Made by a program: the position numbers and the translations under genes. Below the pieces are notes generated by a model, which did not search any database, was not told the origin of the DNA, and saw nothing but the letters and a program-made list of their open reading frames with translations. A stretch of DNA of 64,000 nt from Candidatus Saccharibacteria bacterium CG2_30_41_52 (GTDB taxonomy: Bacteria; Patescibacteriota; Saccharimonadia; Saccharimonadales; Saccharimonadaceae). Numbering within the stretch: the stretch's first letter is position 1; each line of letters starts with the position of its first letter. Positions 53,027-62,893 of this stretch are shown here, in pieces. The DNA lies in NCBI GenBank assembly GCA_001873625.1, contig MNZN01000001.1, positions 1 to 64,000 on the forward strand, given 5' to 3'.

Positions 53027-55510
53027 ATGGGAGACGATTTTTCAGATTTTGTGGCACATCTGACAGACAATGCTAGAACAAGTCTGCAGCATGCTAATGT
53101 TATTGCTCAGGGTGACGGTAGTTCATATATCGGAACAGAGCATTTACTATTAGGTATCTTAGCCCAAATGTCATCAGTTGGCGCCAAGTTTTTGGCAGAT
53201 TCAGGTGTAACGCTTGATCGTGCTAGATTAGCATTAAACCTTGCTCCGCTGACAGTAGTTGTTAGTCCTGAATCTAGGGGTTTAAGCGAGACGGCCAAAT
53301 TAACTCTAAAAATGAGCTGGGATATAGCCCAAGAATATCATCAAGATATGTTAGGCACCGAGCATATTTTATACAGTTTATTGAGTCAACGAAATGCTAG
53401 AGCGTCCGTTTTATTGCGCGATATGGGCGTTAGTTTAACCGATTTGGTCAACGATTTAGAGGAATATCTAGATCGTCAGAGCAATTCGAACCCAAAAGGT
53501 TATGAATCAGTGGCTCCATTTGCTGATAAGCGCTCAAAGGCAAAATCAAGTGGTGCTTTGGCGACATTTGGCATTGACTTAACAGCACTTGCCAAAGCCG
53601 GCAAACTAGACCCAGTTATTGGTCGTGATATCCAAGAGGAACGAGCTATAACAATCCTTAGTCGTCGTACAAAGAACAATCCAGTCTTAATTGGTGAACC
53701 GGGCGTAGGTAAAACGGCTATTGTTGAAGGTTTGGCGCAGCGAATTGTGCGTGAAGATGTGCCAGAACATTTGCTAGATAAAAAACTTATTCAGTTAGAT
53801 CTTGCTGGCATGATTGCTGGTACTAAATATCGTGGTGAATTCGAAGAGCGCTTAAAAAAAGTAATGGCTGAGTTACGAAAACTCAAAAACATAATTGTAT
53901 TTATTGATGAAATTCATCTATTAGTTGGTGCGGGTGTGGCAGAAGGCACGATTGACGCCGCTAATATACTAAAACCAGCACTTGCCAGGGGTGAAATCCG
54001 TTTAATCGGCGCAACTACCACCGAAGAATATCGAAAATATATCGAAAAAGATAGCGCTTTGGATCGTCGTTTGCAAACAATTATGGTGCCAGAACCGACT
54101 ATCAAAGATACAATATCGATACTAAAAGGTCTGCGAGCTAAATATGAAAAGCATCACGGTGTCAGCATAAGTGACGAGGTGATTGAAGACGCCGTTTATA
54201 TGGCTGACCGTTATATTAATGAACGATTTATGCCAGACAAGGCTATTGATGTGATTGACGAAGCGGCGGCATTGGTTAGAGTAAGGTCTGGTCGTAAACC
54301 CAGCAAATTACGAGATTTTACCGCTCAACTTAAAAATCTAAACGAAAAGATGGAAGACGCTGTTGGTTCCGAAGATTATGAACGTGCGGCGTTATATAAA
54401 ACAAGAATTAGTCAAATCACAACTCAATTGAATGAAACGCGTGAAGAATTCGAAAAGAAAACGCCTATCGTTCTAACTAACGAAGACATTGCTCATACAA
54501 TCGCCACGATGACTGGTATCCCTGTCGCCAGATTGCAAAAGTCTGAATCGAATTTGTTGCGTAATTTGGAAAAGCATCTTGGTAAATATATTATCGGTCA
54601 ACAAGAAGCTGTTGAAAAAGTATCGAGAGCCATTAGGCGTGGTCGTAGCGGCGTTGCTGATAGTCATCGTCCAATCGGATCATTTGTGTTTATGGGTCCA
54701 ACTGGTGTTGGCAAAACTGAGCTTGCAAGAGTTTTGGCTCGTGAAGTATTCGGAAGTGAAGACGCGCTAATCAAGATTGATATGAGTGAATTTAGCGAAC
54801 GACATAATACCAGCCGTTTAATCGGTGCGCCGGCTGGATATGTCGGATATGATGACGGCGGGCAATTGACCGACAAAATTCGCAGACAGCCATACAGTGT
54901 AGTTTTGTTTGATGAAATAGAAAAAGCTCACTCAGAAGTATTTAATTTACTATTACAAATCCTCGAAGATGGCACATTATCGGACGCCAAGGGTCGTAAG
55001 GTTAACTTTAGTAACTCTATTATTATATTAACCAGTAATCTGGGTGCAGATTTGATGATGAAGGAATCTAGCCTAGGATTTCATGCTGCCTCAAAAACTG
55101 ATGAAAAAAAGTTAGAATTAATTCATTCTGATAATGCTGCAGCGGCTGAGGCAGCACTTAGTAAAATTATGCGACCAGAGTTAATTAATCGTTTTGATGG
55201 CATTGTTACATTTCGTGCTTTAATGCGCAAGCAAATTGGACGAATATTTGATAATCTAATAGAAGAGCTAAAACAGCGTTTGGTCCAAAAGGGTATTCAC
55301 CTAGTTATTAAACCAAATGCAAAAAAGCTGATTATTTCAAAAGGCTACAGTGAAAAGTTTGGCGCTCGACCATTGCGTCGTGCTATCCAAGATGAACTAG
55401 AGCATGGTATTGCTGATGGAATCCTATCAGGCATTTACGAAAAGGGTAGCGTATTAACAATAGGTGTTCAAAATGGAGAAATCAAAATTGATGTTGCGAC
55501 GGAAATTTAG
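53027..55510 (+). CDS. clpC: ClpC-type AAA+ unfoldase
   Basis: An 827-residue class I Clp ATPase. It has two N-terminal Clp repeats (about 10-150), AAA1 with GEPGVGKTA and FIDEIH, a middle domain with a UVR-like stretch (about 425-485), AAA2 with GPTGVGKTE and LFDEIEKAH, and an LGF loop (SSLGFH) for docking to ClpP. It unfolds proteins for the ClpP protease, which is not in the window. The next gene starts inside its end. Confidence 0.94.
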   Translation: MGDDFSDFVAHLTDNARTSLQHANVIAQGDGSSYIGTEHLLLGILAQMSSVGAKFLADSGVTLDRARLALNLAPLTVVVSPESRGLSETAKLTLKMSWDIAQEYHQDMLGTEHILYSLLSQRNARASVLLRDMGVSLTDLVNDLEEYLDRQSNSNPKGYESVAPFADKRSKAKSSGALATFGIDLTALAKAGKLDPVIGRDIQEERAITILSRRTKNNPVLIGEPGVGKTAIVEGLAQRIVREDVPEHLLDKKLIQLDLAGMIAGTKYRGEFEERLKKVMAELRKLKNIIVFIDEIHLLVGAGVAEGTIDAANILKPALARGEIRLIGATTTEEYRKYIEKDSALDRRLQTIMVPEPTIKDTISILKGLRAKYEKHHGVSISDEVIEDAVYMADRYINERFMPDKAIDVIDEAAALVRVRSGRKPSKLRDFTAQLKNLNEKMEDAVGSEDYERAALYKTRISQITTQLNETREEFEKKTPIVLTNEDIAHTIATMTGIPVARLQKSESNLLRNLEKHLGKYIIGQQEAVEKVSRAIRRGRSGVADSHRPIGSFVFMGPTGVGKTELARVLAREVFGSEDALIKIDMSEFSERHNTSRLIGAPAGYVGYDDGGQLTDKIRRQPYSVVLFDEIEKAHSEVFNLLLQILEDGTLSDAKGRKVNFSNSIIILTSNLGADLMMKESSLGFHAASKTDEKKLELIHSDNAAAAEAALSKIMRPELINRFDGIVTFRALMRKQIGRIFDNLIEELKQRLVQKGIHLVIKPNAKKLIISKGYSEKFGARPLRRAIQDELEHGIADGILSGIYEKGSVLTIGVQNGEIKIDVATEI

Positions 55511-56489
55511 TAAAACTGTAATCATCGTAAATACCACTATTAGTTTAATCTTAATCGCATTGGCGTTACTAATTGTTGCTAATAGACAGCGTATTATCGA
55601 TCAAATAACAGTTTGGCAGTTTCATCCAACTAGCGCAATTACTAGTTTAGTCGACCGGGCTGGCATGAATGGCAATGGTAAGTTTTTATATTTGTCTAGT
55701 CAGCCAGCTTTAGATGCGACGCAAAATTTTAATAATGAATGTGACCGAATCGAAAACACTACATCAATCCTGGGCTGTTATAGCAATTATAGGATATTCA
55801 TCTACGACGTAACCGACAAAAAACTAGATGGGGTACGAGAGGTTACTGCCGCTCACGAAACATTACACGCAGCGTATGCGAGGCTAGGGTCGGACGAAAA
55901 AGACAAAATTAATGTACTACTTGAAGCTGAATACAAAAAACTTGAAAATAACAAAGATTACGTCGATAGAATGGCATTCTATGCTCGCACTGAACCTGGC
56001 GAACGCGATAACGAACTACATTCAGTAATTGGTACTGAAATTGCAAATATTAATCCAGATTTGGAGAAATATTATGATAATTATTTCTCGGATCGCCAAA
56101 AAGTAGTCGCTTTGAATACTAAATATAGTAGCGTATTTATTAACCTAAAAGCTCACGCCAATGTGTTATTGGCGCAACTAAACTCATTGTCGGAAGGCAT
56201 TGGTAGCGCTACCGAACGATATAACTCGGACGTTAAAACACTAAATGCTGACATCTTTGAATTTAACAGACGAGCTAATAATGGTAGTTTTCAAACTCAG
56301 TCACAATTTAATTATGAGCGAGCTGTTTTGTCAGCGCGTGTTGATGAATTAGATGTCGGTAGGGCAAAAATAGATGCTGATTTAGCACTGTATGACCAGA
56401 CTTTAGCAGAATATAACTCAATTGCGTCTGAATCTAAAAAATTATATAACAGCATCGATAGTACGCTTGCACCGGCTCCAACAGTTTAA
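55491..56489 (+). CDS. Membrane protein with HExxH motif and coiled coil (putative metallopeptidase)
   Basis: A 332-residue protein with a basic start, one membrane helix (about 9-28), a globular region containing VTAAHETLHAAYARL (H122-E123-x-x-H126), then mostly helical coiled-coil sequence (about 195-320). HExxH within a helix, with several downstream Glu and His candidates for a third ligand (GERDNELH), suggests a zinc peptidase facing outside, but no known family is recognised. ATG 55491 is preferred over 55464 or 55473 because it starts with MLRRKFSK and leaves a 20-base overlap with clpC. Confidence 0.65.
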   Translation: MLRRKFSKTVIIVNTTISLILIALALLIVANRQRIIDQITVWQFHPTSAITSLVDRAGMNGNGKFLYLSSQPALDATQNFNNECDRIENTTSILGCYSNYRIFIYDVTDKKLDGVREVTAAHETLHAAYARLGSDEKDKINVLLEAEYKKLENNKDYVDRMAFYARTEPGERDNELHSVIGTEIANINPDLEKYYDNYFSDRQKVVALNTKYSSVFINLKAHANVLLAQLNSLSEGIGSATERYNSDVKTLNADIFEFNRRANNGSFQTQSQFNYERAVLSARVDELDVGRAKIDADLALYDQTLAEYNSIASESKKLYNSIDSTLAPAPTV

Positions 56490-56491
56490 GG

Positions 56492-56497
56492 TATAAT
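56492..56497 (+). promoter_or_regulatory. -10 of radA
   Basis: TATAAT with ATG 56505 8 bases past it. A second TATAAT overlaps the start codon and is too close to act. Confidence 0.65.
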
Positions 56498-56504
56498 AGA
56501 TATA

Positions 56505-57863
56505 ATGGTTAAATCAAGAACTCAGTTTGTCTGTCAGAATTGTGGCGCAAGTTATCCAAAGTGGATAGGCAAGTGTGATAATTGTGGCGAGTGGAATACA
56601 TTAGTTGAACAAGCGCCTGTTTCTAGCGGCAAATCCGTAGTTGCCAGAAGTGGTACGTCGGGAAACGTATTAGCAGTGCAAACGATGCGCTCGATATCTA
56701 ACAAAGAGAGTATTAAACGATTATCGACTGGGTTTGCTGATTTAGATGATGTTTTGGGTGGTGGAATATTACTTGGCGGAGTGGTTTTGTTGGCTGGTCA
56801 GCCCGGAATCGGTAAAAGCACGCTTTTGTTGCAGGTTTCGGCCCACATTGCACGTAACGAACCGGTCCTTTATGCCAGCGGTGAAGAATCAGCCGGTCAA
56901 GTAAAATTACGAGCGCAGCGATTAGGTGCCGAGACTAGCGAACAACTAAGTTTCGCATCTAGTACGAGTGCTGATGATATTGCAGCAACAATTCGTTCGG
57001 GTGGTTATAAATTGGTTGTTATTGACTCAATCCAGACATTATCTCTCGATGAAATTACTTCGGCTCCGGGTACGGTCAGTCAAATAACCAACAGTAGCAA
57101 TGTCATTATTCGTGCTGCTAAACAATCTGGTGCTGCTGTAATATTAGTTGGGCATGTCACCAAAGAGGGCAGTATCGCTGGTCCAAAAGTATTAGAGCAC
57201 TTAGTTGATGTTGTATTGCAATTTGAGGGTGATCGGTACGGTGGATTCAAGATTGTTCGGGCGGCCAAAAACCGTTTTGGATCAACCAACGAAGCTGCAA
57301 TTTTTGAAATGGTTTCAGAAGGTTTAAGGTTAGTTAAGAATCCATCGGCTGCATTACTTGCCGAAAGACAGAACGCTGATGGATCAGTCGTTTTGGCAAC
57401 AATCGAAGGCACTAGGCCATTATTAGTTGAGATTCAGGCACTTGTTAATCCTACAAGTTTCGGTTATCCTAAACGTACCGCCAGTGGGTTTGATTTAAAT
57501 CGATTGAATTTATTAATTGCAGTGCTAGAACGACGCACGAAACTAAACCTCAGCGACAAAGATATTTATATCAACGTGGTTGGCGGGCTAAAACTGAATG
57601 ATAGGGCAGCAGATTTAGCCATTTGTATGGCGATAGCCAGCGCAGCTGCTGGGCGTCGTATCGAAGACGGCATTGTCGTGTTCGGTGAAGTTGGATTAGG
57701 CGGTGAGATTCGCTCAGCTCAATCGACAGACCGACGCGTCGCCGAAGCGAAAAAACTTGGATTTACACAGGCGATTGCCCCTAAAGCAAGTGCCAAAAAT
57801 ACATTTATTAAAGGTGTTAGTGATTTGCGAACAGCTCTCATTGACTATCTACAAAAAAATTAA
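56505..57863 (+). CDS. radA: DNA repair/recombination protein RadA
   Basis: A 452-residue RadA (Sms). It has an N-terminal zinc finger (C10, C13, C24, C27), RecA-like ATPase with GQPGIGKST, the RadA-specific KNRFG motif, and a C-terminal Lon-protease-like domain (about 285-450). It helps branch migration during recombination. The PIN-TRAM gene follows 9 bases later. Confidence 0.96.
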   Translation: MVKSRTQFVCQNCGASYPKWIGKCDNCGEWNTLVEQAPVSSGKSVVARSGTSGNVLAVQTMRSISNKESIKRLSTGFADLDDVLGGGILLGGVVLLAGQPGIGKSTLLLQVSAHIARNEPVLYASGEESAGQVKLRAQRLGAETSEQLSFASSTSADDIAATIRSGGYKLVVIDSIQTLSLDEITSAPGTVSQITNSSNVIIRAAKQSGAAVILVGHVTKEGSIAGPKVLEHLVDVVLQFEGDRYGGFKIVRAAKNRFGSTNEAAIFEMVSEGLRLVKNPSAALLAERQNADGSVVLATIEGTRPLLVEIQALVNPTSFGYPKRTASGFDLNRLNLLIAVLERRTKLNLSDKDIYINVVGGLKLNDRAADLAICMAIASAAAGRRIEDGIVVFGEVGLGGEIRSAQSTDRRVAEAKKLGFTQAIAPKASAKNTFIKGVSDLRTALIDYLQKN

Positions 57864-57872
57864 GGATTAAAA

Positions 57873-58790
57873 ATGGAAAATATAATAGTAATAATGCTGC
57901 TGGTAATTTTGGCAGAATCGTCATATTTGGTTGCAGTAAATACAAAAAAACTATCACACAAAAAAGAAATTCGACCGATTTTTGTCGATACATCAGTATT
58001 GATTGACGGGCGAATTATACCGGTGGCACAGTCTGGTTTCGTAAGCGGAACCCTTAATATACCACGGAGCGTTATAGGTGAATTACAGTTTTTGGCTGAT
58101 CATGCAGATACTGAAAAACGCAGTCGTGCTAGACACGGTTTAGATGTTGTGACGGAACTACAAAATATGCCTGGTGTTAAAGTCGAGATATTTCAAGATG
58201 GAAGTCGCGCCGAAGAAGGCGTCGACGAACGTTTATTGAAACTAGCAAAAAAATATAATGGATCGATTTGTACGATAGATTTTAATCTAAACAAAGTAGC
58301 TCAAGTTGAAGGTATTACAGTATTAAACGTCAATGATTTGGCTATGGGACTTCGTATGGCATACTTGCCGGGTGAAAAAATGCTGTTAGAGCTCACTGCG
58401 AAGGGCCAGGACGCACATCAGGCCGTTGGACACCTTACAGACGGCACAATGGTTGTTGTTGAACATGCGAGCAGCCAGATAGGTCAAACTATCGAGATTG
58501 AATTTATTCGTAGTTTGCAAACGGCTGCTGGTAAAATGATGTTTGCTAAATCGACTAAACCGGTAGTTAAACAAAATCAAGCCCCAAAAGTTAATAAAAC
58601 TACGAATAAGCAGCAGAATCAAAAACCTCCTGTTCAAGATCAAAAACAGTCTGCTCCTTTTCGTAATAATCGAAACCAACGTCAAAATAATCGCTCAAAC
58701 GATCAACAATCAAGTCAGCCAAAGCAGTTCAAAAAACGTTCAGATCAACACGAACAAAGTTTTATAGACTTGTTAAACAATCAGAAATAA
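57873..58790 (+). CDS. Membrane-anchored PIN-TRAM protein (YacL-like) with Asn/Gln-rich tail
   Basis: A 305-residue protein: N-terminal membrane helix (about 4-22), PIN nuclease domain (about 35-150) with acidic residues D39 and D45 (FVDTSVLIDGR), a Glu in VIGEL and an Asp in CTIDFN, then a TRAM domain (about 165-225). The last roughly 80 residues are Asn/Gln/Lys-rich low complexity, likely RNA-binding or phase-separating. YacL-type proteins are predicted membrane-associated RNases. It follows radA with little gap and ends at a strong terminator. Confidence 0.88.
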   Translation: MENIIVIMLLVILAESSYLVAVNTKKLSHKKEIRPIFVDTSVLIDGRIIPVAQSGFVSGTLNIPRSVIGELQFLADHADTEKRSRARHGLDVVTELQNMPGVKVEIFQDGSRAEEGVDERLLKLAKKYNGSICTIDFNLNKVAQVEGITVLNVNDLAMGLRMAYLPGEKMLLELTAKGQDAHQAVGHLTDGTMVVVEHASSQIGQTIEIEFIRSLQTAAGKMMFAKSTKPVVKQNQAPKVNKTTNKQQNQKPPVQDQKQSAPFRNNRNQRQNNRSNDQQSSQPKQFKKRSDQHEQSFIDLLNNQK

Positions 58791-58807
58791 ATAAAATTAC
58801 TAGCATT

Positions 58808-58839
58808 AAAATTAGCTACCGGATAGGGTAGCTAATTTT
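58808..58839. terminator. Bidirectional terminator
   Basis: AAAATTAGCTACC pairs perfectly with GGTAGCTAATTTT around GGATAG, between the PIN-TRAM gene and the convergent PBP gene. Confidence 0.9.
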
Positions 58840-58863
58840 GTATCTAGTCGATGTTTGATTTCA

Positions 58864-61512
58864 TCATGGTACAAAAATGCCAGTTTTTGATGTGTCGGTA
58901 CCAGAGTAGTACCCAGTATCTGTTGCGGTTGCGGTGACCGTAATTGCCTTCTTGTCGTCTTTGGTTAATTTGCCTGTGTAAGTGTAGATATTTGTGCTCG
59001 ATGCAGGCGAGGTCGATACTACTAGGCCACCAACCGTAATCTGTACACTGGTGATTTCGAATGGGCTACCAGGTGTTACGGTTGCAGTTACAGTGTATTC
59101 GTTTTTAGTCGTACTTGTTACGTCAACTGATACAATTGGTTTAACGTCCGAAGCCTTGTGAGCATCATCATCTTTGGATGCATCATATCCGTCGGGAGCA
59201 ATGAATACGTCCTTTTTGGTTACTGGATCAACCATTTTGCTGACCTCGATTTCAATACGAGCTGCGTCAGGCGTTAAATCGGTCGCTTTCTTTTTGGATA
59301 CACGGTCAAATGCTAGGTTAGCTTTGGTTTGACCTTGGGTCTTATTCCACCATGAGGGATATAATTCATTATTTACAACTTGGATGCCAGCTGGTCTGAC
59401 GTACCAGTCACCTGATTTCCATAGTCCTGCAGGTCCGTAGACGTCCTTGTGGGAGTATTCCATAACCTTGGCGATAATTGCGCCAGGAAGTGATGATGTA
59501 CCATGAGTCAAGATTGTTGCGTCCGAGTTACCGAACCATACTGCCATTGTTAGTGCTGGACTGTAACTTGCCATCCAAATATCTTTAGCATTGCCACCTT
59601 TGTCTGATGTACCGGTTTTGGTCGAAGTTCGAACACCAGGAATTTCCATACCTAGGGCGTGGTAGCCATCTAGTGGTGCACGAGCGTTGTCATCAGATAA
59701 TATGTCGCTAACAATATAAGCTGATTGAGGATCAATAACTTGCACTGGAGCTGTATCGGTCCATTTTTTCAATACATCACCAGCGTTATTTTTAACTTCT
59801 AATACTGTTGATTGCGGTTTGTATGCGCCTTCACGAGCCAATGTTGCGTATGCGTTTACTAAATCAATTTGTTTAATTCCACATCCGCCAATCGCTGCTG
59901 CTAATCCTACGTTGATTTCGTCTCCCTGAGTACAGTAACTTGGTGCACCCATATCATGAATAGTATCGATTGTAGGTTTTACGCCTGATATGTACATAGC
60001 TTTTACGGCTGGAATGTTCCTGGATGTTGCCAGACTCGACCTAATAGTAATATTGCCTTTGAATAATTGGTCGGCGTCTCGTAATTGTGCGCCATAAATT
60101 GAGTCTATATTTTCATCTTTTAATATAGTGCCGCTACCGTAGTTGGCTTGGCCGGCTGGTTTTTTTTCGAACAATTCAGCGTATACAAGTGCTTTGACGG
60201 TAGAACCTGGCTGGATATAAGCTATCGAAGCGTTATCTTGACCATATCCTGGATAGCTAAAGTTGCGACTGCCCATTAATGCTACGATTTGCCCGGTTTT
60301 GGTGTCTTCGACGGTTGATGAGCCGTTGGTAAATCCAGCCCAAGTTGGCACCCAAGAGCTGAACATATCATTCATCGCTTCTTCTAATTTGGTTTGGATA
60401 TTTAGGTCAAGTGTAGTTTTGACGACCAATCCACCTTTACCGACTGTTGCTTTGCCTAGTTCTTTTTCCAATTCTGAACGAACCATTTGGACAAAGTGAG
60501 GTGCGCGAATATTTGTATATTGGCTAGCTTCTGGAATGACGTGGTCAATAATTGGATATTTTTTTGCTTCATCGGCTTGCGCTTTGGTTATATAGCCTTG
60601 TTCAGCCATGTTATCCAAAACTGTGTGTTGACGAGTAATTAAACCTGCGTGACCAGCGACGTTATAGGGGTCATAAACTGATGGGTTTTGAGGAATAGCA
60701 GCCAACAAGGCTGCTTCTGGCAGAGTTAAATCTTTGGCTGATACACCAAAGTATGTCTGGGCGCCAGATTCCACACCATTACGTCGTCCACCATATGGAG
60801 ATTCGTTGAGATACAGATTTAATATTTGATACTTGTCGTACATGCGTTCGACTTCTATTGACAAAATAATTTCTTTGATTTTACGCGGTATACCGGCCAG
60901 ACCTCTTTGTTGAGCTTCATCAGCAAAGAAAACTTGTTTAACTAGCTGTTGAGTTAATGTCGAGCCACCTTGAGTGCTGCCGCCATTGACGTTGTTGAAT
61001 ACGGCTCGAATCAATCCAGTTGCACTGACGCCGCCGTGTTTGTAAAAATCACGGTCTTCGATTGCAACAGTTGCATCTTTGATGTATTTGCTAATTTCGT
61101 CGCCATTAACAACTAATTTATAGTTACCGTCGCCTTTGTCTTCCCATAGCAATTTTCCGTTACGGTCTAAATAAGTTGTGACAGTAGTTTGAACTCGTTT
61201 AGCAAGTTCGCCTGGTCGTATCGAATCAAGATCTTTACGGAAATAAGCAAATAACCCGCCAACCAATAGGCCAAGCAATAATATAGTAACGCCAGTAATC
61301 TTGAGGGCCATTAGTAGGCCTCGTTTACTGAACCAATAACCAATAACGCGTTTTGGATGCATACGGTAAACTAGGCGTTTAATTGGATGTTTTGGCAAAG
61401 ATGCTAAATACTGCGCATGTTTTCTAGCAGCAGCATCTTTTTTTGCCCTGTGTGAATGCGACAAATTAGAATACACACTTAGCTTGCGTGATTTGAATAT
61501 TTTTCTAGACAC
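58864..61512 (-). CDS. Class A penicillin-binding protein (PBP1a-like)
   Basis: An 882-residue protein. The basic cytosolic tail (about 50 residues) and membrane helix (about 70-90) precede a glycosyltransferase-51 domain (EDRDFYKHGG from E152, GGSTLTQQLVKQ) and a transpeptidase domain with S437-T-V-K440, SRN and K632-T-G. A C-terminal Ig/FN3-like domain (about 790-882) lies outside. It polymerises and cross-links peptidoglycan. GTG 61512 is preferred over a GTG at 61542, which lies 2 bases from the -10 box, and over the frame's first ATG at 61569, which precedes the promoter. Confidence 0.93.
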   Translation of the reverse strand: MSRKIFKSRKLSVYSNLSHSHRAKKDAAARKHAQYLASLPKHPIKRLVYRMHPKRVIGYWFSKRGLLMALKITGVTILLLGLLVGGLFAYFRKDLDSIRPGELAKRVQTTVTTYLDRNGKLLWEDKGDGNYKLVVNGDEISKYIKDATVAIEDRDFYKHGGVSATGLIRAVFNNVNGGSTQGGSTLTQQLVKQVFFADEAQQRGLAGIPRKIKEIILSIEVERMYDKYQILNLYLNESPYGGRRNGVESGAQTYFGVSAKDLTLPEAALLAAIPQNPSVYDPYNVAGHAGLITRQHTVLDNMAEQGYITKAQADEAKKYPIIDHVIPEASQYTNIRAPHFVQMVRSELEKELGKATVGKGGLVVKTTLDLNIQTKLEEAMNDMFSSWVPTWAGFTNGSSTVEDTKTGQIVALMGSRNFSYPGYGQDNASIAYIQPGSTVKALVYAELFEKKPAGQANYGSGTILKDENIDSIYGAQLRDADQLFKGNITIRSSLATSRNIPAVKAMYISGVKPTIDTIHDMGAPSYCTQGDEINVGLAAAIGGCGIKQIDLVNAYATLAREGAYKPQSTVLEVKNNAGDVLKKWTDTAPVQVIDPQSAYIVSDILSDDNARAPLDGYHALGMEIPGVRTSTKTGTSDKGGNAKDIWMASYSPALTMAVWFGNSDATILTHGTSSLPGAIIAKVMEYSHKDVYGPAGLWKSGDWYVRPAGIQVVNNELYPSWWNKTQGQTKANLAFDRVSKKKATDLTPDAARIEIEVSKMVDPVTKKDVFIAPDGYDASKDDDAHKASDVKPIVSVDVTSTTKNEYTVTATVTPGSPFEITSVQITVGGLVVSTSPASSTNIYTYTGKLTKDDKKAITVTATATDTGYYSGTDTSKTGIFVP

Positions 61513-61543
61513 GTAATATATTTCCCATAAACAATACTTCACT

Positions 61544-61549
61544 ATTATA
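61544..61549 (-). promoter_or_regulatory. -10 of the PBP gene
   Basis: Minus-strand TATAAT with TGC before it. It lies inside the longest reading frame, so it rules out starts upstream of it. Confidence 0.6.
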
Positions 61550-61618
61550 GCACCAAGTTTGTAGCACAACCATGATTTCTACTGGATATATGAATGTACA
61601 ATTACACGCAATCTTTGG

Positions 61619-61624
61619 TATACT
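61619..61624 (+). promoter_or_regulatory. -10 of tyrS
   Basis: TATACT with TGG upstream and a TGTACA -35 at 61595-61600 (18-base spacer). A leader of about 26 bases carries GGGG before ATG 61657. Confidence 0.6.
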
Positions 61625-61656
61625 ACCAGATGTAGTATTAAATGAACGGGGATAAT

Positions 61657-62871
61657 ATGAAACTATCTGAAGAACTGAAGTGGCGCGGTTTTGTAAACCA
61701 AACTACATACGAAGATATATCAATACTAGATGAAAAACCCGTTTCTTTCTATTTTGGCGTAGATCCAAGTGCTGATAGTATGCAAATTGGTAATCTAGCG
61801 GCTGCAATGATGGTACGGCATTTTATAGATCATGGACATAAAGCCTATCTACTTGTTGGCGGTGCTACTGGAATGATTGGTGATCCAGATGGCAAAAAAG
61901 ACGAGCGAAACCTTAAAGCACTTGATGAAATTACCAAAAACAAAGCTGGAATCGCTGCTCAATATAAAACGGTTTTTGCAGGCAAAGATTTTACATTGGT
62001 TGATAATTATGACTGGTTCAAGGGTATAAATTACCTGGACTTTTTGCGTAATGTTGGTAAACATGTGCCAATGAGCCAAATGTTGGGACGAGATTTTGTC
62101 CAGGCTCGATTGGGCAATAATGGTTCCGGTATTTCATACGCTGAATTTAGTTATTCACTTATTCAGGGCTACGATTTTGTTTATTTGTACCGAGAACACG
62201 GTGTGACTTTGCAGGTTTGTGGTGCTGACCAATGGGGCAACTCAGTTGCTGGCGTTGATTTGATCCGTCGTATGGAAGGCGCAGAAACTCATGTATATTC
62301 AACTCCACTGGTTATTAATAAAGCTACAGGCATTAAATTCGGCAAGTCCGAAGGTGGTGCAATCTGGTTGGATTCAAATAAAACCAGTGTTTTCAAGTTT
62401 TACCAATTTTGGCTAAACGTTGATGACGAAGGCGTTATTGATTATATGAAAATTTACACATTGTTATCAAAAGAGCAGTTAGAACAAATCGAACAGCAAA
62501 AGTCTGTAGATCCAAGCTTACGCCAAGCTCAAAAGGCCTTGGCACATGAAGTTACAACTATTGTTCATGGTGCCGAACGGACAGCTAGTGTAGAACGTGT
62601 AACCGATGTGTTGTTTGGGAATGCTGATTTTAATAGTTTGCAGACTGCCGAACTTGATGTGTTAGCTAGCGAAATTCCTGTTGTAGAATTAGGCAAGTCA
62701 CTAATTGAAATACTTGTACAATCCGAACAGTTATCTAGCAACGGTGAAGCTCGTCGATTAATAGCAAGTGGTGCTGTATCAGTCAATGGTATAAAAGTTA
62801 CCGAAGATCAAACTATTAACTTAGTCACTCTTGTTAAAAAAGGCAAAAATAGCTTCGTTTTGGTTCGATAA
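61657..62871 (+). CDS. tyrS: Tyrosine-tRNA ligase
   Basis: A 404-residue class I synthetase. It has a catalytic domain with DPSADS, a substituted HIGH motif (QIGN, residues 43-46), GADQWGN, and the KMSKS equivalent KFGKS (227-231). A C-terminal S4 RNA-binding domain follows (about 340-404). ATG 61657 is chosen over 61642 because GGGG sits 5 bases before it and the family usually starts MKL-like. It charges tRNA-Tyr; both His positions of the HIGH motif are changed. Confidence 0.94.
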   Translation: MKLSEELKWRGFVNQTTYEDISILDEKPVSFYFGVDPSADSMQIGNLAAAMMVRHFIDHGHKAYLLVGGATGMIGDPDGKKDERNLKALDEITKNKAGIAAQYKTVFAGKDFTLVDNYDWFKGINYLDFLRNVGKHVPMSQMLGRDFVQARLGNNGSGISYAEFSYSLIQGYDFVYLYREHGVTLQVCGADQWGNSVAGVDLIRRMEGAETHVYSTPLVINKATGIKFGKSEGGAIWLDSNKTSVFKFYQFWLNVDDEGVIDYMKIYTLLSKEQLEQIEQQKSVDPSLRQAQKALAHEVTTIVHGAERTASVERVTDVLFGNADFNSLQTAELDVLASEIPVVELGKSLIEILVQSEQLSSNGEARRLIASGAVSVNGIKVTEDQTINLVTLVKKGKNSFVLVR

Positions 62872-62880
62872 TTAATTTGT

Positions 62881-62886
62881 TATAAT
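62881..62886 (+). promoter_or_regulatory. -10 of the PMM-like gene
   Basis: TATAAT; ATG 62894 begins 8 bases past it. Confidence 0.65.
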
Positions 62887-62893
62887 AAAGTTT

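Noticed and set aside
56501-56506. Second TATAAT overlapping the radA start codon
   Set aside because: Too close to the start to produce a translatable radA mRNA from ATG 56505.
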